This document shows, piece after piece, positions 23,779-27,712 of a stretch of 27,712 nucleotides of DNA. Source of the stretch: UBA3263 sp964549975 (GTDB lineage Bacteria; Bacteroidota; Bacteroidia; Bacteroidales; Muribaculaceae); the NCBI GenBank assembly GCA_964549975.1, contig CAZJWM010000014.1, forward strand, positions 1 to 27,712. The letters are read 5' to 3'. The notes below the pieces were generated by a model, which was given only the letters and a program-made list of their open reading frames with translations, was not told the origin of the DNA and did no database searches. How positions within the stretch are numbered: the first letter of the stretch is position 1; every line of letters begins with the position of its first letter. The position numbers were made by a program, and so were the translations under genes.

Positions 23779-23828
23779 ACATTTTTCGCCCGTTTCTCTA
23801 TTAAAATTGGCGAAAACCTCACATTTTC
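23771..23828. repeat. Left copy of the imperfect direct repeat flanking hipBA
   Basis: 58 nt that align with 25368-25426 at about 80 percent identity by eye with short gaps. The shared core ATTAAAATTGGC is identical (23800-23811). The outer part CAAAnGTAnCATTTTT and the inner part TCACATTTTC are also conserved. The hipA stop lies nine nt beyond its inner end. This copy keeps the leftward promoter of the lipoprotein gene. Confidence 0.7.
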
Positions 23829-23836
23829 CGACTTCA

Positions 23837-24955
23837 TCATTGCGTCACCCTAAACGACTCACGGCACACATCCTGCACCTCCGCTATCAATTTGCGGCAG
23901 CGCTCAAGGTGCATCTTGCCCTTTGCGCCTGCAGCAACCATGTCGGCTTCCGACGGACGACCGGTGCCATTGACCGATGTGGCGTGTTCTCCGTTATAAC
24001 CCTCGGTGCAGCGCGTCAGGTCGTAGGCCGGAGCAAGGCGCCATGCAGTTTTGCCGGAGGCGTCATCTATGAGAATGAAGCTGAAGTTCTTGCAATGATC
24101 ATCCTTGTTGTCGGCAGCATAGTTGAAGACCATTCTACGAAACATCTGCTCCACATCATCTGCCCTCTGCGTCAGATAGCCGGTCAGTGCGAGTAGATTG
24201 CCATAGTCGAGCACGGGCTGAGAAAGCGATACCCCCATCAACCCACCGGCCGTCACCATGTGGATGCGTTGGCCATCGGCAGCAATGTCGAAACGACGCG
24301 ACGTGAAATATCGGCCGTTGGTCAGCTTGAAGTCCGGCACCACGATGCCACATTGACGCGCCACCTCATTATAGCGAAACTCCTGAATGCCCATATCCTG
24401 CGGGTCGTAGCTATGACGGAACTTAACGAGCCAATGCCCGTCGGCGTCGGAAAACACAGCCTTCGGCCTGCAGCCGCCACTGTTGCCACTGCGAAATAGC
24501 AACAATTCGGCATCCTCACTACTTTTCTCCCGGAGCACATCCAAAGCCTTGGCCTGCAACTCCTCAAAATCCAACAGATCATAAGCGGTTCGCAACGTTT
24601 GCACAGGTTCATAGGTCAAGGCGCCCATGCCGCCGCTCCCCACCAGGCTCAGACGATCCAGCGACGAGAGTTCCGCGTCGTTCACTCCTAATTGCGCCAG
24701 CGCCTTATGCAGCAAATATCGCCCGTATCCGTCGGGTAGGCTATCTTCAAATACACCGAAATTTCCATAAAACGGTTGCGGCTTCGCTATGAACAGGTCG
24801 GCCTTCAACGGAAGCTCCAAGGGGGAGATGCTGAATCCCTCGGCCAGCCATCGCGCGTCGTACTGAAACGCACACAGACGATTGTCGGGGGTGAGCGATA
24901 ATGTGCCCACCGGGCGGCCATGATATTTCACCAAGAGTTTCTCTATCTTCTTCAT
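23837..24955 (-). CDS. hipA: HipA-family serine/threonine kinase toxin
   Basis: A 372-residue kinase of the HipBA toxin-antitoxin type; characterised members phosphorylate aminoacyl-tRNA synthetases and slow growth. NFGVFEDSLPDGYGRYLL (65-82) is the family N-terminal signature. GSGGMGAL (107-113) and SGNSGGCRPKA (156-166) follow, the latter being the usual Gly/Ser loop. Lys178 is the likely ATP-binding lysine. The catalytic loop NKDDHCKN is at 283-290, with Asp286 the likely base, and APAYDL (309-313) replaces the kinase DFG. All key residues are present, so it should be active. Its start overlaps hipB by four nt. The whole module lies between two imperfect direct repeats, a sign of insertion. 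Confidence 0.93.
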   Translation of the reverse strand: MKKIEKLLVKYHGRPVGTLSLTPDNRLCAFQYDARWLAEGFSISPLELPLKADLFIAKPQPFYGNFGVFEDSLPDGYGRYLLHKALAQLGVNDAELSSLDRLSLVGSGGMGALTYEPVQTLRTAYDLLDFEELQAKALDVLREKSSEDAELLLFRSGNSGGCRPKAVFSDADGHWLVKFRHSYDPQDMGIQEFRYNEVARQCGIVVPDFKLTNGRYFTSRRFDIAADGQRIHMVTAGGLMGVSLSQPVLDYGNLLALTGYLTQRADDVEQMFRRMVFNYAADNKDDHCKNFSFILIDDASGKTAWRLAPAYDLTRCTEGYNGEHATSVNGTGRPSEADMVAAGAKGKMHLERCRKLIAEVQDVCRESFRVTQ

Positions 24956-25311
24956 AACTTATGTGCTTTTTTCTTTCCGGCATTGCGGCGGATTTGAGTC
25001 AGCTCCTCCATTGTCTGATATTTCGGGGCAGCGAAGATGCTCTTCACCTCGGCGGTGTAGTTGAGCGACATGGCCAGCTCAATCAGATTTTTCAGCGAAA
25101 TGCAGCCCTTCTGCTCGAAACGCGCCAGATTGCTGATGGGCACACCCGACTGCTCCGACACCGCCTTGCGCGTCAGATTCTTCTCTATGCGCCGCCGACG
25201 GAAGTCATTGGCTATGGTCATTGCTATCTCGTCGGCATTATTTGATGAATAGCTATCCAATAGTGCTAATATTTGATTCGTTTCCATTGCTTTTGCTAAG
25301 AAAGTATTCAC
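24952..25311 (-). CDS. hipB: HipB-type antitoxin, helix-turn-helix (Xre family)
   Basis: A 119-residue DNA-binding antitoxin that should neutralise HipA and repress its own operon. The helix-turn-helix is NLTRKAVSEQSGVPISNLAR with the EQKG end typical of Cro/Xre folds. The tail is rich in Lys (GKKKAHKL). The ATG at 25311 lies 13 nt after a perfect -7 box; an ATG at 25287 (METNQIL, 111 residues) looks equally natural and would leave a longer leader. The stop overlaps the hipA ATG by four nt, the usual order and coupling for this module. Confidence 0.9.
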   Translation of the reverse strand: MNTFLAKAMETNQILALLDSYSSNNADEIAMTIANDFRRRRIEKNLTRKAVSEQSGVPISNLARFEQKGCISLKNLIELAMSLNYTAEVKSIFAAPKYQTMEELTQIRRNAGKKKAHKL

Positions 25312-25324
25312 ATTTGAGTCGTTG

Positions 25325-25332
25325 CAAAGATA
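25325..25332 (-). promoter_or_regulatory. -7 box of the hipBA promoter
   Basis: On the minus strand this is TATCTTTG, a perfect TAnnTTTG, 13 nt before the hipB ATG at 25311. A second perfect match (TACATTTG, complement of 25368-25375) lies in the right repeat copy and could be an additional start. The AT-rich space between them is where HipB operators would be expected. Confidence 0.55.
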
Positions 25333-25367
25333 GCAATTTTTTGTCTAATATGTTTTTTGATTAGGCA

Positions 25368-25426
25368 CAAATGTAGCATTTTTTGGCCGTTTAATCCATT
25401 AAAATTGGCAGAAACATCACATTTTC
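25368..25426. repeat. Right copy of the imperfect direct repeat flanking hipBA
   Basis: 59 nt aligned with 23771-23828. The identical core ATTAAAATTGGC lies at 25398-25409. This copy contains a leftward -7 box (25368-25375), and its core supplies the TTG that serves as the -33 element for pldA. Confidence 0.7.
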
Positions 25427-25435
25427 TTAATTTTG
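25404..25435 (+). promoter_or_regulatory. Promoter of the phospholipase A gene
   Basis: -33 ATTG (25404-25407), a 20-nt gap, and -7 box TAATTTTG (25428-25435). The predicted leader to the ATG at 25473 is about 30 nt. The -33 element lies inside the right hipBA-flanking repeat. Confidence 0.7.
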
Positions 25436-25472
25436 CAGCTCGAAAACTCGCATACATCCCCAAAAACTCTGC

Positions 25473-26342
25473 ATGAAACTACAGATTAAGCTATTAGCTA
25501 TAATATTTGCGATGCTATTGCTGCCGCGCCCCCGGGTGCAGGCCCAGATTGTGGTGAGCAACGACTCCGCTGCCGTGGTCGATGCCGACTCGCTGCGCCG
25601 CCACTATAACAACTCGCTTGGCCCACGCTTCGGCGCCTACAAAGACAACTACTTCGTGTTTGGCACTGCCATAGGCTCGCGCCCCACCAACTCCAACACC
25701 AACGTAAAATTTCAGATATCCATCCAGCAACGTCTCACCAACACCACCCTGCCGCTGGGCACCTACCTCTACCTTTTCTACACCCAGAAGGTGTTTTGGA
25801 ACGTGCTGGAAGACTCCATGCCCATGACCGACCTCAACTTCAACCCCGGCATAGGCATAGCCAAGCCCATATTCAGCCGCGGCGACGGCCGCTATCTGGG
25901 CAAATTTATGCTCCAAATCGAACACGAAAGCAACGGCAAAGACAGCATCTGGTCGCGCTCGTGGAACCGCATCACCGTGGGCGCCAGCGTCTACCTCGAC
26001 CGCAACATCATGGTCTACGGCAAAATCTGGATTCCCATCATCGACGGCCAACACAACCGCGACATCCTCCGCTATTGCGGCATATATCAGTCAGGCATCC
26101 AGATTATGAGCAACAACCGCCGCGTGGGAGTGTCGGTCAACCTCACCAAGCGCTGCAACTGGAACCCCTTCAACTACAACTCCCAAATCGACGTGAAATA
26201 TTGCCTGGGCAAACACTCCAACCAATACCTCTACCTGCAATATTACAACGGCTACGGCGAAGGCCTGCTCAACTACAACAAGCACACATCCGAGCTCCGC
26301 GTGGGCATCTGCCTCAGCCCCTTCTTCTTCTCCGACTACTGA
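25473..26342 (+). CDS. pldA: Outer-membrane phospholipase A (OMPLA family)
   Basis: A 289-residue outer-membrane beta-barrel that hydrolyses phospholipids misplaced in the outer leaflet. The signal peptide is about 1-25, ending in VQA. The catalytic triad fits the E. coli enzyme in order and spacing: His151 and Ser153 in EHESNGKD, and Asn165 in SWNR, 12 residues after the Ser. QYYNGYGEGLLNYN near the C-terminus is the family's calcium and dimer region. The start follows a complete promoter at 25404-25435. It is transcribed alone. Its convergent neighbour belongs to a different, AT-richer segment. Confidence 0.93.
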   Translation: MKLQIKLLAIIFAMLLLPRPRVQAQIVVSNDSAAVVDADSLRRHYNNSLGPRFGAYKDNYFVFGTAIGSRPTNSNTNVKFQISIQQRLTNTTLPLGTYLYLFYTQKVFWNVLEDSMPMTDLNFNPGIGIAKPIFSRGDGRYLGKFMLQIEHESNGKDSIWSRSWNRITVGASVYLDRNIMVYGKIWIPIIDGQHNRDILRYCGIYQSGIQIMSNNRRVGVSVNLTKRCNWNPFNYNSQIDVKYCLGKHSNQYLYLQYYNGYGEGLLNYNKHTSELRVGICLSPFFFSDY

Positions 26343-26422
26343 TCCCCCGGCCGCGGCATGCCCGAGTGCCGTCATCCGAATACGGCGCACGGCAAAGAGC
26401 GCGCCGGCGGCGCCGCCGCGTG
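26343..26422. other. GC-rich spacer with a 14-bp palindrome at the edge of the AT-rich segment
   Basis: The space between the convergent stops is almost entirely G and C in its second half. It contains the perfect palindrome CGGCGGCGCCGCCG (26405-26418). No T-run follows on either side, so it is not a standard terminator. Base composition drops sharply just after it. Confidence 0.4.
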
Positions 26423-27163
26423 TCAGAAAAGTATTGTCTTTTCAAATTCTTCGTAGCTACCTACTTTCATATACTCTTTGCAAACGGAATACATCCATTC
26501 TCGTCTTTCAGGAGATTCTTGCGCGTGTTGTATAAACTCATCCTCGGATTCTCTGTCGTAATAGGCTCGGATGTGGTTGATTAAGTTTTGATACATCAGC
26601 AAATAGAGCCTTTTGTCTGACGGTTGTATGTTGGGGTATAGCAGCGGAATCTCCTTAACCAAATCTGCGCGGCCGTAGTAGGTCAGAAACTCCTCAAAGG
26701 AGTCGAACTCTCCGCGATTGGTGGATACGGCATTGATTGAATAGAGTCGATGAAGCGCCCAAAGGTCACCTTTCTCGATGTAGTTGCGACAGCTGGTGTA
26801 GCTACTAAACATGAATTCATAAATCTGCTTACTGAATCTTGCACGAAATGTGTCGTAAACGTGGTTGAACTTGCAATCTTCAAGCATTTGTTCATAAATA
26901 TAGTCGGGGACGCATTTGCGACAGAAAGATTCGTTGGCAGGGTCAAAATCGGCATAGAGAATACGCGTGGGGCTGACGTCTAACAACATGCTGCAGTTTA
27001 TGTCGGTGTGTATGTTGTGGTAGCCATCCTTGTAGAGGTATTCGCCGATTTTATACTCCGCTTCCTTCTCTCGCTGCGTGCATTTATAGAGAAACAGGCA
27101 TCCGGCCACTGCGAGGATAGTGCAACAAGCTATAATGACACTTCTCCTTGAGATAGATGGCAA
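26423..27163 (-). CDS. Hypothetical protein with N-terminal membrane anchor
   Basis: A 246-residue protein of unknown family. One hydrophobic segment (about 8-26, VIIACCTILAVAGCLFLYKC) suggests an inner-membrane anchor, or a lipoprotein-like signal ending near Cys22. The remaining 220 residues are soluble, rich in Tyr, Glu, Asp and Arg and mostly helical, with scattered cysteines (for example FCRKC). No catalytic motif is visible. Its codons are visibly AT-richer than the rest of the window (22 G+C in the 60 nt at 26461-26520). It starts 12 nt after the stop of the upstream membrane protein gene, so the two are probably co-transcribed. Confidence 0.75.
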   Translation of the reverse strand: MPSISRRSVIIACCTILAVAGCLFLYKCTQREKEAEYKIGEYLYKDGYHNIHTDINCSMLLDVSPTRILYADFDPANESFCRKCVPDYIYEQMLEDCKFNHVYDTFRARFSKQIYEFMFSSYTSCRNYIEKGDLWALHRLYSINAVSTNRGEFDSFEEFLTYYGRADLVKEIPLLYPNIQPSDKRLYLLMYQNLINHIRAYYDRESEDEFIQHAQESPERREWMYSVCKEYMKVGSYEEFEKTILF

Positions 27164-27175
27164 TTGCAGACTTAT

Positions 27176-27706
27176 CTAGGACTTTTGGGGAGCATCTTTG
27201 CTGCGATCCGGCTTTGCTGCGGTCGGCTCCTTTAGCGTTGTTGGTCGGGCTATGACTTCTGCTTCAGGTGAGGCTGAATCGTCATTCTGCGGTTTGCGCC
27301 GGCCTCTGACATAGGTGACTATCCCCACCACGATTGCCCAGAAAAGACCCGCTATAATTAGCCGTGGCAGTAGCTGTGAGAATATCTCGCCTTTCGAAGG
27401 CTCACAGTATATCCCGTTTCTTTGCAGCACCTCTTTCTCCATAGTGAAGGTGTAGAGCTTCATAAAGCACGAGATTAATGATAGCGCTATTAGGACTAAT
27501 GCGATGCCCGGGGCTGAAGTGTGGGTGGTGTTTGCTCCGAAAATTTTTCGCGCTATTGGCCCTTTTAGCAGGCAAACCATGGCAAGGGCAAAGCCTGATG
27601 AGCCAATAAGCGAATCAAATCCGCACAACACGCAGATTATTCCCGGAGCAATAGCGGAGATGAAAAATAATGTAGCAAGTGATAATGAATATTTTACGAG
27701 TTTCAT
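27176..27706 (-). CDS. Hypothetical polytopic membrane protein
   Basis: A 176-residue protein of unknown family, with about four hydrophobic segments (near 7-27, 32-50, 67-85, 112-132) and a basic, Pro/Ala/Lys-rich cytoplasmic tail (SPEAEVIARPTTLKEPTAAK). No known motif is visible. The ATG at 27706 is 6 nt from the window edge, so its promoter is not visible. It pairs with the following gene in an AT-richer segment. Confidence 0.7.
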   Translation of the reverse strand: MKLVKYSLSLATLFFISAIAPGIICVLCGFDSLIGSSGFALAMVCLLKGPIARKIFGANTTHTSAPGIALVLIALSLISCFMKLYTFTMEKEVLQRNGIYCEPSKGEIFSQLLPRLIIAGLFWAIVVGIVTYVRGRRKPQNDDSASPEAEVIARPTTLKEPTAAKPDRSKDAPQKS

Positions 27707-27712
27707 GAGTGG

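Noticed and set aside
26405..26418. GC palindrome as a rho-independent terminator
   Set aside because: No T-run follows on either strand, and a perfect palindrome without loop bases is a poor hairpin.

Overview
This window looks like chromosomal DNA from a Bacteroidales bacterium, probably of the Muribaculaceae type (the family name is inference from GC-rich coding DNA and gene content). The evidence is the recurring phylum-specific promoter -7 box TAnnTTTG, the absence of Shine-Dalgarno sequences, and typical Bacteroidota families: dipeptidyl peptidase IV, DUF4421, TonB-type barrel with carboxypeptidase-regulatory domain, DUF4369-like lipoprotein, and the linkages purH-mreB-mreC and phoH-purC-ubiE.

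Layout. 1-7312 (+): the tail of an unidentified gene; a coiled-coil protein with a C-terminal AT-hook; then a tight run of DPP-IV, a membrane protein with a degenerate Nudix-like tail, miaA and a DUF4421 outer-membrane protein. 7324-11838 (-): mreC, mreB and purH in one operon, then an LD-carboxypeptidase with its own promoter. 11934-12156: a 223-nt nested inverted-repeat element that can fold into a four-arm cloverleaf. 12308-12485 (+): promoter, tRNA-Arg(ACG) and terminator. 12558-12756 (-): a 46-residue orphan gene with a textbook promoter. 12841-15786 (-): a large TonB-receptor-like barrel with a Gly/Pro/Met tail. 15892-21066 (-): a seven-gene housekeeping operon, phoH-purC-ubiE-dedA-rpe-rpiB-TRIC channel. 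21131-22888 (+): rmlB and a sirtuin that lacks the zinc cysteines. 22866-23778 (-): a DUF4369-like lipoprotein. 23837-25332 (-): a hipBA toxin-antitoxin pair lying between two imperfect 58-nt direct repeats. 25404-26342 (+): phospholipase A (OMPLA). 26423-27706 (-): two unrecognised membrane-associated proteins in AT-richer DNA.

How the genes work together. Most genes are core metabolism or envelope functions: purine synthesis (purH, purC), pentose phosphate interconversion (rpe, rpiB), menaquinone methylation (ubiE), tRNA modification (miaA), cell shape (mreBC), muropeptide recycling (LD-carboxypeptidase) and outer-membrane turnover (pldA). The accessory signals are the cloverleaf element, the hipBA insertion whose flanks look like a duplicated divergent promoter, the orphan 46-residue gene, and the low-GC pair at the right end. 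Several genes (phoH, rmlB, the lipoprotein) have a perfect -7 box only 4-5 nt before the ATG, so their mRNAs are probably leaderless or nearly so.
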